Below the pieces are notes generated by a model, which was given only the letters and a program-made list of their open reading frames with translations, searched no databases and was not told the origin of the DNA. A DNA stretch of 64,000 nucleotides from Piscinibacter sp. XHJ-5 (GTDB taxonomy: Bacteria; Pseudomonadota; Gammaproteobacteria; Burkholderiales; Burkholderiaceae_C), in contig NZ_CP123228.1 in assembly GCF_029855045.1 (NCBI RefSeq), positions 2,232,001 to 2,296,000 on the forward strand, written 5' to 3'. Below are positions 33,203 to 41,873 of this stretch, in pieces. Position numbers and translations under genes: made by a program. Within the stretch, counting starts at the first letter, position 1. Each line of letters opens with the position of its first letter.

Positions 33203-34363
33203 TTGACCAGAACCGATGTCGAGCCCCTGTTCGTGCCGCTTTCCGTGCGAGGCCTCGCGCTTCCCAACCGCATCGTGATGGCGCCGATGACGCGCAACTT
33301 CTCGCCTCGCGGCGTTCCGGGCGACGACGTCGCGGCCTACTACCGCCGCCGCGCCGAGGGTGGGTGCGGTTTGCTCATCACCGAAGGCGTCGGGATCGAT
33401 CACCCGGCCGCACTCGGGGACGCAGGGCTCGGCGAGAGCCACCTGCCGCATCTGTTCGGCGCCGACGCCCTGGCCGGCTGGAAGCGAGTCGTCGATGGCG
33501 TGCACGCCGCCGGCGGCAAGGTGATCCCGCAGCTGTGGCACCAGGGCGTGATGCGCGAACCGGGCACCGGGCCGTTCCCCGACGTTCCGACGCTGCGCCC
33601 CTCGGGCTTGTGGGGGCCAGCGGGCCGCACGACGTCGCTCGGTGCGGACTACGTCGAGCGCGTCATCGCGCCCACCCGCGCGATGACCGAGTCCGAGATC
33701 CAGGACGTCATCGACGCTTATGCACACAGCGCCCGCCATGCCCGCGACGTCGGCTTCGACGGCATCGCAGTCCACGGCGCGCACGGCTACCTGATCGACA
33801 CCTTCCTCTGGGACGAGACCAATCGCCGCGTCGACGCGTGGGGCGGCGACCGCAGGGCGCGCTCGCGCTTCGCCGCCGAGGTGGTGCGCTCGATCCGGCG
33901 CGAGGTCGGCGACGCGATGCCCATCTTCTTCCGCTTCTCGCAGTGGAAGCAGCAGGACTTCAAGGCCAGGCTGGCGAACACGCCGCAGGAACTGGAAGAC
34001 GTGCTCGGACCGATCGCCGATGCGGGCGTCGACGTCTTCGACGGCAGCGTGCGCTATTTCGATCGGGCGGAGTTCGACGGGTCGCCGCTCAACCTGTCTG
34101 GCTGGGCCCGAAAGATCACCGGCAAGCTGGCGATGGCCATCGGCGGCATCGGCCTGGACCGCGGCTTCTACGACTCGCGCCGCGACGGGCGGGCCGGCGG
34201 GGCGGACAACATCGAGCTGCTGATGGCGCGGTTCAACCGCGGCGAGTTCGACCTCGTCGCGGTTGGCCGCGCGCTGCTGAACGAACCGGCATGGACGCGC
34301 CTGCTGCGTCACGGGCACGAGCTGCCGGCGTTCGACGAGGCGAAGTTGCAGGTCTTGCACTGA
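33203..34363 (+). CDS. Old-yellow-enzyme-family FMN oxidoreductase
   Basis: The 386-residue product is a TIM-barrel FMN enzyme: APMTRNFSP near the N-terminus and the active-site pair His191 and His194 in HGAHGYLIDTFLW, the His/His type found in many bacterial ene-reductases, and a phosphate-binding loop with VGRALLNEP at the C-terminus. These enzymes reduce alpha,beta-unsaturated carbonyls with NAD(P)H. The start is a TTG with GAGGA five bases upstream, the same spacing as the GTG at 22665. Confidence 0.87.
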   Translation: MTRTDVEPLFVPLSVRGLALPNRIVMAPMTRNFSPRGVPGDDVAAYYRRRAEGGCGLLITEGVGIDHPAALGDAGLGESHLPHLFGADALAGWKRVVDGVHAAGGKVIPQLWHQGVMREPGTGPFPDVPTLRPSGLWGPAGRTTSLGADYVERVIAPTRAMTESEIQDVIDAYAHSARHARDVGFDGIAVHGAHGYLIDTFLWDETNRRVDAWGGDRRARSRFAAEVVRSIRREVGDAMPIFFRFSQWKQQDFKARLANTPQELEDVLGPIADAGVDVFDGSVRYFDRAEFDGSPLNLSGWARKITGKLAMAIGGIGLDRGFYDSRRDGRAGGADNIELLMARFNRGEFDLVAVGRALLNEPAWTRLLRHGHELPAFDEAKLQVLH

Positions 34364-34425
34364 AGCCGGTGTGGTACTCGGTCGCGACTGCGGATTGCAT
34401 CCGGGCTGCAACGGGCGCGCGCCCC

Positions 34426-35142
34426 GTGAGCGAACGCGACGACTGCGCGGGTGTCGCGCTGAAACAGGCCCGGCTGGCGGCCGGCCTGACGCAACGCGAG
34501 CTCGCGCGCCGTGCCGGTGTTCACCAGCCCCAGGTCGCACGCCTCGAACGCGGCGAGGATGTGCAGGTGTCGCTGCTGACACGCGTCGCCGCGCCGCTCG
34601 GCCTCGTGCCGGGGCTCGTCCGCCTTCAGGCCGTGGACGGATCGCGAGACATCGTCGAGGCCAACGTGGACACCTGGCGTGTCGCGTGGCCGCAGGTCGA
34701 CCCGCAGGTGTTCGCGATCCTGGCACGGCTGGCGCAGGCGGGGCGCCACGTCGAGAAGGCCATCGAGCGCACGGCCGCGCTGCACGGCATGAGCGGACGC
34801 GAGGTCGTCGTGCTCGGAGCGCTGCGCCGCTCGGGGCCGCCGTACGAGAGCACGCCCACGGGACTCAAGCACCTGTTGTGGCTCTCGCTGCCCGGCTTGA
34901 AGAAGCGGCTCGACCGGCTCGAAGCGCTCGGCATGGTCACGCGCGCCAGCAATCCGCGTGACAGGCGCGGACTGGTGGTGCGCCTGACCCCGAAGGGCCA
35001 CGCCGCGCTCGAGGACCTGGTCACGCACCCGCAGGCGATCGTGTACCGCGCACTGCTGGAGATGGCGCCGGGCGACCGCTCGCAGCTGTCAGCGAGCCTG
35101 CGCGATCTGCTGGTGCGGCTCGGCAGCCAGCAGCGAGCGTGA
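34426..35142 (+). CDS. XRE helix-turn-helix fused to a MarR-type winged-helix domain
   Basis: The 238-residue protein has an XRE/Cro HTH at about residues 10-62 (LTQRELARRAGVHQPQVARLERGED) joined to a MarR-like domain at about 88-235, with the wing DRRGLVVRLTPKG. Two unlike DNA-binding folds in one short polypeptide is uncommon. The MarR part probably dimerises and senses a ligand; the XRE part may widen the operator. A GTG start is assumed; upstream sequence resembles a REP fragment. It is the last gene of its operon. Confidence 0.8.
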   Translation: MSERDDCAGVALKQARLAAGLTQRELARRAGVHQPQVARLERGEDVQVSLLTRVAAPLGLVPGLVRLQAVDGSRDIVEANVDTWRVAWPQVDPQVFAILARLAQAGRHVEKAIERTAALHGMSGREVVVLGALRRSGPPYESTPTGLKHLLWLSLPGLKKRLDRLEALGMVTRASNPRDRRGLVVRLTPKGHAALEDLVTHPQAIVYRALLEMAPGDRSQLSASLRDLLVRLGSQQRA

Positions 35143-35145
35143 TTT

Positions 35146-35163
35146 GTGGGGTGACAACCCCAC
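35146..35163 (+). terminator. Stem-loop after the XRE-MarR gene
   Basis: GTGGGGT and ACCCCAC form a seven-pair GC-rich stem around a short loop four bases after the stop codon. There is no T-run, so it is at best a weak or Rho-assisted terminator. Confidence 0.45.
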
Positions 35164-35252
35164 GGACCCGCTGGCCGATCGCGCATTCGATATCAGGGTA
35201 TCTCTCGGTGGCGCCTCGGTCCTGCGGCGCCGAAGATTCGCTCAGAGAACCA

Positions 35253-35270
35253 ATAATAGAACATCGTATT
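35253..35270 (+). promoter_or_regulatory. -10 box with degenerate island operator
   Basis: AATAAT (35253-35258), one base, then GAACATCGTAT (35260-35270): the left half-site is perfect and the right half is GTAT instead of GTTC. The -10/operator spacing equals that at 25527-25534. No clear -35 is seen. It precedes the SDR/LuxE/LuxC operon. Confidence 0.4.
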
Positions 35271-35294
35271 GATATGTGAACACAAGGAATGCGC

Positions 35295-36131
35295 ATGACC
35301 ACCCACTGGCTCATCACCGGCGTCTCCAGCGGCTTCGGCCTGGAGCTCGCGCGTGTCGCGCTGTCGCGCGGCGACACCGTTGTCGGCACCGTGCGACAGG
35401 GTGCGCAGGCCGACCGCTTCGAGCAACTCGCGCCGGGACGCGCCCACGCGGTGCTGCTCGATGTGACACAGACCGACGACGTGCTGCCCGCCGTGCAGCA
35501 GGCGATCCGACGCGCGGGCCATCTCGACGTGCTCGTCAACAACGCCGGCTACGGCCTGTTCGGCGCGGTCGAGGAGGCTTCCGACGCCGAAGCACGCCAC
35601 CTGATGGACACCAACTTCTTCGGCGCGCTGGCGGTGATCCGCGCCGTGCTGCCGCACCTGCGCGAGCGGCGGGGCGGGCACATCTTCAACATCGCCTCGG
35701 TGGCCGGTGCCATCGGCTTCCCCGGCTGCGGCCTGTACTCGGCGTCGAAGTTCGCGCTCGAAGGCATGAGCGAGGCGCTGGCCACGGAGGTCGCACCCTT
35801 CGGCATCCGGGTGACCATCGTCGAGCCCGGCGGATTCCGCACCAACTTCAGCGGCGGCTCGCTGCGCAAGTCGAGCGCGATGGAAGCCTATGCCGACACG
35901 CCGGCCGCACGAACGCGCGAGAACATCGGCCACTACAACGGCCGCGAGCCCGGCGACCCTGCCAAGGCGGCAGCGGCCATCATGCGTGCGCTCGACGCGC
36001 CGGATGCGCCGCTGCGGCTCGCGCTCGGTGCCGACGCGGTGAGCATGCTGCGCGGTGCGCATGAGCGCAAGCTGGGGCAACTCGCCGTCTGGGAAGCCGT
36101 GTCGCTTGCCACGGCCATCGATTCGCAGTGA
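35295..36131 (+). CDS. SDR-family oxidoreductase
   Basis: This 278-residue classical SDR has TGVSSGFG near residue 8, NNAGYGLFG, and YSASK in GLYSASKFALEG. It resembles retinol/17-beta-hydroxysteroid-type SDRs in the way the substrate loop follows EPGGFRTNF. The ATG at 35295 was chosen because AAGGA is six bases upstream; an ATG at 35289 is too close to that site. It begins a three-gene operon with the acyl-activating and acyl-reducing genes. Confidence 0.85.
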   Translation: MTTHWLITGVSSGFGLELARVALSRGDTVVGTVRQGAQADRFEQLAPGRAHAVLLDVTQTDDVLPAVQQAIRRAGHLDVLVNNAGYGLFGAVEEASDAEARHLMDTNFFGALAVIRAVLPHLRERRGGHIFNIASVAGAIGFPGCGLYSASKFALEGMSEALATEVAPFGIRVTIVEPGGFRTNFSGGSLRKSSAMEAYADTPAARTRENIGHYNGREPGDPAKAAAAIMRALDAPDAPLRLALGADAVSMLRGAHERKLGQLAVWEAVSLATAIDSQ

Positions 36132-36145
36132 AGGAGGTCGCGGCC

Positions 36146-37501
36146 ATGACACCCACCCGCCACCAACTGCTGGAGATGATCCCGGACCCGGACCTGGCCT
36201 TCGACCAGCCGGCCTCCGACATCGAACCCTTGCAGCTGCGCGCCGCGCAGGAGCTGTTCGAGACACGCCGTGCGCAGATTCCGCTGGTCGCCCGCCGGGC
36301 GGAAGAAGCCGGCATCACGCGCATCGACAAGCTGCAGGACATCGTGCCGCTGCTGTTCGCGCACACCGTCTACAAGTCATACCCGCCGTCGTTCGTCGAG
36401 AAGGGGCAGTGGGGCCGCATGCTGCAGTGGCTGCAGACGCTGTCGGTGGCCGACGTGAGGGGCGTGAACGTCGACGGCGTCAAGGACGTCGACGACTGGA
36501 TCGGCCGCCTGTGGGAAGCCGGGCATCTGGTGCTGGCCACCAGCGGCTCGTCGGGCAAGTGCTCGTTCCTCAACCACACGCGCGCCGACTCCGAGATGAA
36601 GAAGCGCCACTTCCGCCACGCGGTCGGCTGGCCGTTCGTCAAGTCGAATGCCGATCGCACCGTGTTCTGGCTCGGGCCGATCCACGGGCCGAACAGCGCC
36701 TGCGAGGCGGCGCGCTTCAACGCCGAGAACTTCGGCCGGCCGGGGCACACCTACGCGCTGAGCGACGAGCCGCTGCGCATTGCCGAAGTGAGCCGCATGG
36801 CCGCGCTGCGCAAGAAGATGGCCGACGGCAGCGCGACGCCGGCCGAGATCGAGGGCCTGGAGCAGCAGGGCGCGCGCAAGGCGGTCGAAGGCCGCGACGC
36901 GATGCTCAAGCTGGCCGACGCCATCCTCGACCAGCGCAAGGAGCCGATGATGGTGGCCGGCATGTGGGCGCAGTACATGATGCTCATCGCGCGGGCGCGC
37001 GAGCGCGGCATCGGCGACGGCGAGTTCCACCCGGACACGGTGGTCAACGCGGGCGGCGGCGTCAAGGGCATCGCGCTGCCGCCCGACTACAAGGAGCAGG
37101 TCGACCGCTTCTTCGGCAAGGTGGTGCGCCCGGCGGCCTACGGGATGACCGAGCTGGCGCAGGTGATGCCGCGCTGCGAGGCCGGGCGCTACCACCGGGC
37201 GCCGGGGCTGATCTGGCTGATCCTCGACCGCGACGGCGAACGGCTGCTGACCGCCGCGGACGGCGAGGACGGCGTCGTCGAAGGCCGCTTCGGCTTCCTC
37301 GATCTCCTGTACGAGGGGCGCTGGGGCGGCTTGATCACCGGCGACAAGGTGACCGTCGACTTCAAGCCGCGCTGCCCTTGCGGCCGCCACGGCCCCACGC
37401 TGTTCGACACGATCACGCGCTTCGCGCAGGTCGGCGAGGACGATCACATCGGCTGCGCGGGCACCGTCGACAGCTACATCCGCGGAGCGATAGCCGCATG
37501 A
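36146..37501 (+). CDS. LuxE-like adenylate-forming acyl-protein synthetase
   Basis: The 451-residue product shows ANL-superfamily motifs: a P-loop-like TSGSSGK at 132-138, AYGMTELAQ in the A5 region, TGDKV in the A7 region, and CPCGRHGPT, typical of LuxE and phenylacetate-CoA ligase relatives. LuxE activates fatty acids and passes the acyl group to the reductase LuxC, which is encoded here immediately downstream with ATGA overlap. AAGGAGG is eight bases before the ATG. It probably activates an acid for reduction to an aldehyde. Confidence 0.82.
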   Translation: MTPTRHQLLEMIPDPDLAFDQPASDIEPLQLRAAQELFETRRAQIPLVARRAEEAGITRIDKLQDIVPLLFAHTVYKSYPPSFVEKGQWGRMLQWLQTLSVADVRGVNVDGVKDVDDWIGRLWEAGHLVLATSGSSGKCSFLNHTRADSEMKKRHFRHAVGWPFVKSNADRTVFWLGPIHGPNSACEAARFNAENFGRPGHTYALSDEPLRIAEVSRMAALRKKMADGSATPAEIEGLEQQGARKAVEGRDAMLKLADAILDQRKEPMMVAGMWAQYMMLIARARERGIGDGEFHPDTVVNAGGGVKGIALPPDYKEQVDRFFGKVVRPAAYGMTELAQVMPRCEAGRYHRAPGLIWLILDRDGERLLTAADGEDGVVEGRFGFLDLLYEGRWGGLITGDKVTVDFKPRCPCGRHGPTLFDTITRFAQVGEDDHIGCAGTVDSYIRGAIAA

Positions 37502-38871
37502 GCAGGCAGATGACTGTCCCGGTCTGCCATGTCGTCAAGGGCAGGACCATCACCGGCGCCGATCTCGACTACGGCCGCTTCGCCACGCCGGCGCTGAACC
37601 TCGACGAGCTGGTCTGGCCGCGGCGCGAGCCCGGCCCCGCGTTCGACACGCCGCTGGCGGAGATCATGGACGTGCTGGTCGCGCTCGGCGAGCGCCTCAC
37701 GCGCGATCCCGACGGGCTGCTCGCCGAGGCGCTGGAGCGCGGCTCGCGCACGAGCCCGCTGCCGCGCGACGTGCTGGAGCGTTCGTTCGCCGGGCTGGGG
37801 CGCCTCTTCGACCGCCGCAGCATGGCGTTCCAGGTCCGCGAGGAACTCGGCGGCGCCGACGTGCTCGACGGCTGGCGCGAGGTGGACGACGCGCCGAGCG
37901 GTCGCCGGCACCGTATCCGCGCCTTTCCGCCGCGGCTCATTCACGTGATCGCGGGCAACGCGCCCGGAGTGGCGGGCATGTCCGTGATGCGAGGCGCGCT
38001 GACCAAGGGCGTGCACCTCCTCAAGCTGCCGTCCAACGATCTGTTCTCCGCGACCGCGATCCTGCGCACGCTGACCGCGGTGGCGCCGGATCACCCGGTG
38101 ACGCGCTCGTTCTCGGCCGCCTACTGGCGCGGCGGCGACGTCAAGGTGGAGGGCGTGCTGTTCCGCCCTCAGTTCTTCGACAAGCTCGTCGCCTGGGGCG
38201 GCGAGAGCACGATCCGCAGCGCGAAGGAATACATCGGCCCGGGCTTCGAGCTCGTCGCATTCGACCCGAAGACGTCGATCTCGATGATCGGCCGCGAGGC
38301 CTTCGCATCGGAGGCGACGCTGGCCGACGTGGCCGAGCGCGCAGCGACCGACGCGACCATCATGAACCAGCAGGCCTGCGCCTCGAGCCGCGTGCAGTTC
38401 GTCGAGGGCACGCTGGAGCAGGTCGATCGCTACTGCGCGCTGCTGCAGAAGCGGCTGGGTGTCGAGCGGGCGACGACCTCGGCGATCGGCAATCCGCTGC
38501 CCAGCCACCTGCGCGACGAGATCGACGGCCTGCGCGACATGCAGCCGCACTACCGGGTGTGGGGCGGATACGAAGGCAAGGGGCTGGTGATCCGCTCGGA
38601 GGAGCCGGTCGAGTTCCATCCCGACGGGCGTGTCGTCAACGTGGTGCCGGTGGAGTCGCTCGCGTCGGCGGTGTCGCACGCGAATGTCGCAACGCAGACG
38701 GTGGGCGTGTATCCGTCCTCGCGCAAGGCGCAGTTGCGCGACGGGCTGGCTGCCGCGGGCGTGCAGCGGGTGGTCGAGCTGGGCGGCGCGGTCGCGTTCG
38801 AGGCCGGCATCTCGCACGACGGGTTCTATCCGCTCCAGCGCTTCGTGCGGTGGGTCAATGACGAAGGATGA
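37498..38871 (+). CDS. LuxC-like acyl reductase
   Basis: This 457-residue protein belongs to the LuxC acyl-CoA reductase family, an aldehyde-dehydrogenase-type fold. The catalytic Cys is Cys294 in NQQACASSR, close to the LuxC active-site position, and the N-terminal AGNAPGVAGMSVMRG and later SNDLFSATAILR segments are conserved in the family. It would reduce a LuxE-bound acyl group or acyl-CoA to the aldehyde with NADPH. No luciferase gene is near, so the role is metabolic rather than bioluminescent. Confidence 0.85.
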   Translation: MSRQMTVPVCHVVKGRTITGADLDYGRFATPALNLDELVWPRREPGPAFDTPLAEIMDVLVALGERLTRDPDGLLAEALERGSRTSPLPRDVLERSFAGLGRLFDRRSMAFQVREELGGADVLDGWREVDDAPSGRRHRIRAFPPRLIHVIAGNAPGVAGMSVMRGALTKGVHLLKLPSNDLFSATAILRTLTAVAPDHPVTRSFSAAYWRGGDVKVEGVLFRPQFFDKLVAWGGESTIRSAKEYIGPGFELVAFDPKTSISMIGREAFASEATLADVAERAATDATIMNQQACASSRVQFVEGTLEQVDRYCALLQKRLGVERATTSAIGNPLPSHLRDEIDGLRDMQPHYRVWGGYEGKGLVIRSEEPVEFHPDGRVVNVVPVESLASAVSHANVATQTVGVYPSSRKAQLRDGLAAAGVQRVVELGGAVAFEAGISHDGFYPLQRFVRWVNDEG

Positions 38872-38886
38872 CGCCGCGGCGGTCTG

Positions 38887-38925
38887 TTGGGGTTGCCGCC
38901 CCGACGTCGGCGGTCACAGCCCCAA
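38887..38925. terminator. Stem-loop between convergent genes
   Basis: TTGGGG (38887-38892) pairs with CCCCAA (38920-38925), with an inner GCCGCC/GGCGG stem. It lies between the LuxC-like gene and the convergent serine hydrolase gene, overlapping the latter's stop. Bidirectional termination is likely, though no T-run is present. Confidence 0.5.
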
Positions 38926-40065
38926 TCCTTCCCGTATGGCATCAGCGATCGGCAGGATCGCGTCTTCCGCCGCAGACGCCGGATTGAACAGCCGGTTGTG
39001 GCAGATCGCCACCGCAAGCTGCGCGTCCGGATCTGCCCAGCCGATCGAGCCGCCCTGACCCGGATGGCAGATCGCCTGCGGGTTCCTGACCGAGCACACC
39101 GGCGGATGCTCGCCGCCGAACCAGAACCCGCCCACCGTGAGGGGCAGCGGGAAGCCGAACATCACCGGATCGGGCTCCTCGCAGCGTGCACGCGGCGTGT
39201 TCAGCATCGCAACTCGACCATGCGACAGGAGGCGCACGCCGTCGAGCTCGCCGCCCTGCGCCAGCAGGGCCCAGAAGCGCGCCTCGCTGCGCGCATTGAA
39301 GATGCCGCCGACACCGGCCACCTCGGCACGCCGCACCTCGGGCCGCTCGAACACCGGCGGCGCGAGAGCGACCGCGGGCGGCATCGAGGCCAGGAACAGC
39401 GGCGGCAGGTGCTCGGGCGGCACGGGTGACATCGCGTCGATCTGCCTGGCCACGCGCGCCGCATGCACATCGGGCAGGCCGATCCACAGGTCGGTGATGC
39501 CCAGCGGCTCGGCGATCTCCTCGCGGACGAAGCGGCCGAGCGAGCGTCGCTGCGGATCGACGCGGCGCACCAGCTCACCGAGGATCCAGCCGAAGGTCAT
39601 CGAGAGGTACATCGTGCGCGTGCCCGGCTCGGCCAGCGGCTCGAGGTCCGCGATGGCGCGTGTCATCCAGCCCCAGTCGACGAGGCGCTCGGGGGTGACG
39701 CCGTCGGGCATCTGCGGCACGCAGGCTCGGTGCGTCAGCACGTCGCGCACGGTGGTGCGGTCCTTGCCATGTGCGCCGTACTCGGGCCAGTGGTCCGCCA
39801 CCGGCGTGTCGTCGGCAAGCAGGCCGCGATCGACGAGGAGGTGGATCGCGGTGGCCGCGACGGCCTTGGTGACGGAGTACACGTTGAACAAGGTGTCGCC
39901 GTCGACGTGACGGCGGGTGTCCGGATCGGCGAGGCCGCCCCAGGCGTCGATGACGAGGCGGCCCCGGTGGTAGGCGGCCACCTGCACGCCGACCTCGCGG
40001 CCGCTGTGCACCGCGTCGGCGATGGCGAGCCGGACCCGCTCGTTCGCTTGCGAATCGATGGTCAT
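38914..40065 (-). CDS. Beta-lactamase-fold serine hydrolase (esterase, EstB/class C type)
   Basis: The 383-residue protein has the SxxK nucleophile motif (Ser64-Val-Thr-Lys67 in NVYSVTKAVAA) and a Tyr at 153 (YLSMTFGW) matching the YxN element. This is the beta-lactamase/PBP fold used by many esterases and lactonases. No signal peptide is visible, so it is likely cytoplasmic and metabolic, for example opening an ester or lactone formed from a ring ketone. It overlaps the preceding SDR gene by ATGA. Confidence 0.85.
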   Translation of the reverse strand: MTIDSQANERVRLAIADAVHSGREVGVQVAAYHRGRLVIDAWGGLADPDTRRHVDGDTLFNVYSVTKAVAATAIHLLVDRGLLADDTPVADHWPEYGAHGKDRTTVRDVLTHRACVPQMPDGVTPERLVDWGWMTRAIADLEPLAEPGTRTMYLSMTFGWILGELVRRVDPQRRSLGRFVREEIAEPLGITDLWIGLPDVHAARVARQIDAMSPVPPEHLPPLFLASMPPAVALAPPVFERPEVRRAEVAGVGGIFNARSEARFWALLAQGGELDGVRLLSHGRVAMLNTPRARCEEPDPVMFGFPLPLTVGGFWFGGEHPPVCSVRNPQAICHPGQGGSIGWADPDAQLAVAICHNRLFNPASAAEDAILPIADAIREGLGL

Positions 40066-41036
40066 TTCGTCGCCGCCTTCGCGGCCTTGATGCGCTCGAT
40101 GGCGGGAAGGAACTCCTCGTAGACGCTGCGTGGGCGATGGTGACGGCGCAGATCGGTGATCTCCTCCCAGTGCGTTGCCACGTCCTCCGGCGAAGCGAGA
40201 CTGCGCAGGCCGTTCGACCATCCCTGCGCGCTGGCGATGAAGACCTGGGCATAGCGTCCTGCCAGCGCCGAATAGCAGCCCTGGGTCGACCTGCACTGCT
40301 CGCTCAGGAGATACAGCACCAGCGGCGTGTTGTGCTCGACGCCCATGCCGTCGGCGACGGCCGCGAAGTCGATCCGCTCGAGCAGGCCGGAGACGTTGGT
40401 CACCTCCATCCAGCCTTGCGGAACCTCCGCGGCAAGGCGCGTGGTGGCCGTCGGCAGCAAGGCGTTGGCGAGGATGCCGTGGCGCTCGCCCTCGAGCGCG
40501 ACGACGTTCATCAACCCCACGAGGCCCGCCTTGGCCGCCGCGTAGTTCGCCTGCCAGGGATGCCCGTACAGGCCGGACGCCGACGCCGTGAACAGGATGC
40601 GGCCGTAGCCCTGGTCCTTCATCACGCGGTAGGCCGGCTGCGTGACGTGGAACGCGCCTTTGAGATGCACACCCAGCACCGCATCGATCTGCTGGTCCGT
40701 CAGGTCCTCGAAGCGGTCGTTGCGCAGGAAGCCGGCGTTGTTGACGACGATGTCGATGCGGCCGAAGGCCTTCATCGCCGTGCCGACGATCGCGGTGCCG
40801 CCTTCGCGCGTCGCGACGCTGTCGTGGCTGGCGACCGCCTGGCCGCCCGCGGTGCGGATCGCCTCGACGACTGCGTCGGCCGTGGCGCGCGAAGCGCCTT
40901 GCCCCGAGCCGCTGCCCCCCAGATCGTTCACCACCACGCGAGCGCCGCGCTCGGCCAGCTTCAGGCAATAGTCGCGGCCCAGGCCGTTGCCGCCGCCGGT
41001 GACCACCGCCACCCGTCCATCGAATCGAATCGTCAC
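40062..41036 (-). CDS. SDR-family dehydrogenase, hydroxyacyl-CoA type
   Basis: This 324-residue SDR is a paralogue of the one at 1988-2953: both have NDLGGS after the second strand, VHLKGAFHVTQPAY, and a long C-terminus with a GRYAQVF/GKYSRIF segment. The cofactor motif is TGGGNGLG near residue 14 and the active site YAAAK. The start is a GTG with GGAG five bases upstream. It opens a two-gene leftward operon, and the operator region at 41236-41277 lies about 200 bp upstream. Confidence 0.85.
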   Translation of the reverse strand: MTIRFDGRVAVVTGGGNGLGRDYCLKLAERGARVVVNDLGGSGSGQGASRATADAVVEAIRTAGGQAVASHDSVATREGGTAIVGTAMKAFGRIDIVVNNAGFLRNDRFEDLTDQQIDAVLGVHLKGAFHVTQPAYRVMKDQGYGRILFTASASGLYGHPWQANYAAAKAGLVGLMNVVALEGERHGILANALLPTATTRLAAEVPQGWMEVTNVSGLLERIDFAAVADGMGVEHNTPLVLYLLSEQCRSTQGCYSALAGRYAQVFIASAQGWSNGLRSLASPEDVATHWEEITDLRRHHRPRSVYEEFLPAIERIKAAKAATK

Positions 41037-41235
41037 GCAAGCTCCTTCACGAAGATGGGTGGCCGGCGCGTCGGGCGCGCCTGCGGGATGGCGTCCGCCG
41101 CGTGCCACGCCATGGCCATCACGCGTCCGTTGGTGTTGCCTGACACCATCGTCGGGGCGACCGACGTCAGGTCCGGTGCAGCCCCATGGCGGCGCGGCAG
41201 TCCATGCGATGGACCGGCGCCTTCTCGATGCTGGC
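41037..41235. other. Intergenic stretch with a possible short coupled ORF
   Basis: A minus-strand frame ending ...RRPPIFVKELA stops within the GTG of the SDR gene (GTGA overlap at 41033-41036). It could start at several ATG or GTG codons up to the promoter. The overlap is suggestive, but no family is recognised and no good ribosome-binding site is seen. It may only be leader sequence. Confidence 0.25.
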
Positions 41236-41277
41236 TTGCATATTGCAGAACAGTGTTCATAAAATAGAACATGTGCA
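41236..41277. promoter_or_regulatory. Promoter region with perfect operator and a second half-matching copy
   Basis: GAACAGTGTTC (41248-41258) is a perfect GAAC-N3-GTTC palindrome preceded by CATATTGCA, the same -10 arrangement as on the minus strand at 3812. Immediately after it TAAAAT (41260-41265), one base, and GAACATGTGCA (41267-41277) repeat the pattern with only the left half-site intact. TTGCAT at 41236 could serve as -35 for TAAAAT. The region is divergent between the SDR operon and the CMD-family gene. Confidence 0.6.
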
Positions 41278-41339
41278 CTATAGCGGCTGGCGTCGTGAAC
41301 GCAAGCCCGGCGATCCCGCAGCCGCAAGAAGGACATCGC

Positions 41340-41777
41340 ATGAGCGACTATGACCAGAGCCCCAACTATCAGCGTGGCTTGAACCTCGTCAAGGAGATGC
41401 TGGGCGACCGCTTCCTCGCCGGGCTCACCGCGTCGGCGGAGTCGGGCGCGTTTGCCGCGGACTGCGCATCCATTGCCATCGAGTCGGCCTTCGGCGCGGT
41501 CTGGTCGCGCCCGGGGCTGGCGCGACGCGACCGCAGTCTCGTGACGCTGGGCATCCTGATCGCCAGCGGCAAGTCGGCGGAGCTCAGGAATCACGTGAGG
41601 GCGGGGCTCAACAACGGCCTCGGCGTCGAGGAGTTGCAGGAGGTGATGATCCAGGCCTTCCCGTACTGCGGCTTTCCGTGCGTCGCCGAAGCGATCGAAG
41701 CGACGATCGCGGTGCTGCGCGAGCGCGGGCTGATCGACGACAGCACCCAGTCCGCCAAGGAGCGCGGCCTGCTCTGA
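41340..41777 (+). CDS. Carboxymuconolactone decarboxylase (CMD)-family protein
   Basis: The 145-residue product matches the CMD family: NLVKEMLGDRF near the N-terminus, RDRSLVTLGILIASGKSAELRNHVRAGLNNGLGVEEL in the middle and a helical C-terminus. It lacks the CxxC of AhpD-type peroxidases (RNHVRAGL at that place), so it fits the decarboxylase-like branch. AAGGA is seven bases before the ATG at 41340. In catabolic clusters such proteins may act as decarboxylases or isomerases; the role here is open. Confidence 0.82.
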   Translation: MSDYDQSPNYQRGLNLVKEMLGDRFLAGLTASAESGAFAADCASIAIESAFGAVWSRPGLARRDRSLVTLGILIASGKSAELRNHVRAGLNNGLGVEELQEVMIQAFPYCGFPCVAEAIEATIAVLRERGLIDDSTQSAKERGLL

Positions 41778-41803
41778 CGCAGCCCACGCTCATTTCGGCA
41801 GGC

Positions 41804-41831
41804 GTGCAGTGTTCACTTATGCACATTGTTC
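41804..41831 (+). promoter_or_regulatory. Two imperfect operator copies before the CoA-ligase gene
   Basis: GTGCAGTGTTC (41804-41814) and GCACATTGTTC (41821-41831) both have an intact right half-site GTTC and a degenerate left half. They lie 43-70 bp before the chosen ATG of the acyl-CoA ligase. Weak members of the operator set at best. Confidence 0.35.
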
Positions 41832-41873
41832 GAATATCGGATCATTGCCGATACGACCCATGAGACCTTCGAA

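Noticed and set aside
36146..38871. Bioluminescence operon
   Set aside because: Only LuxE- and LuxC-like proteins are present. No luciferase or acyl-transferase gene is nearby.
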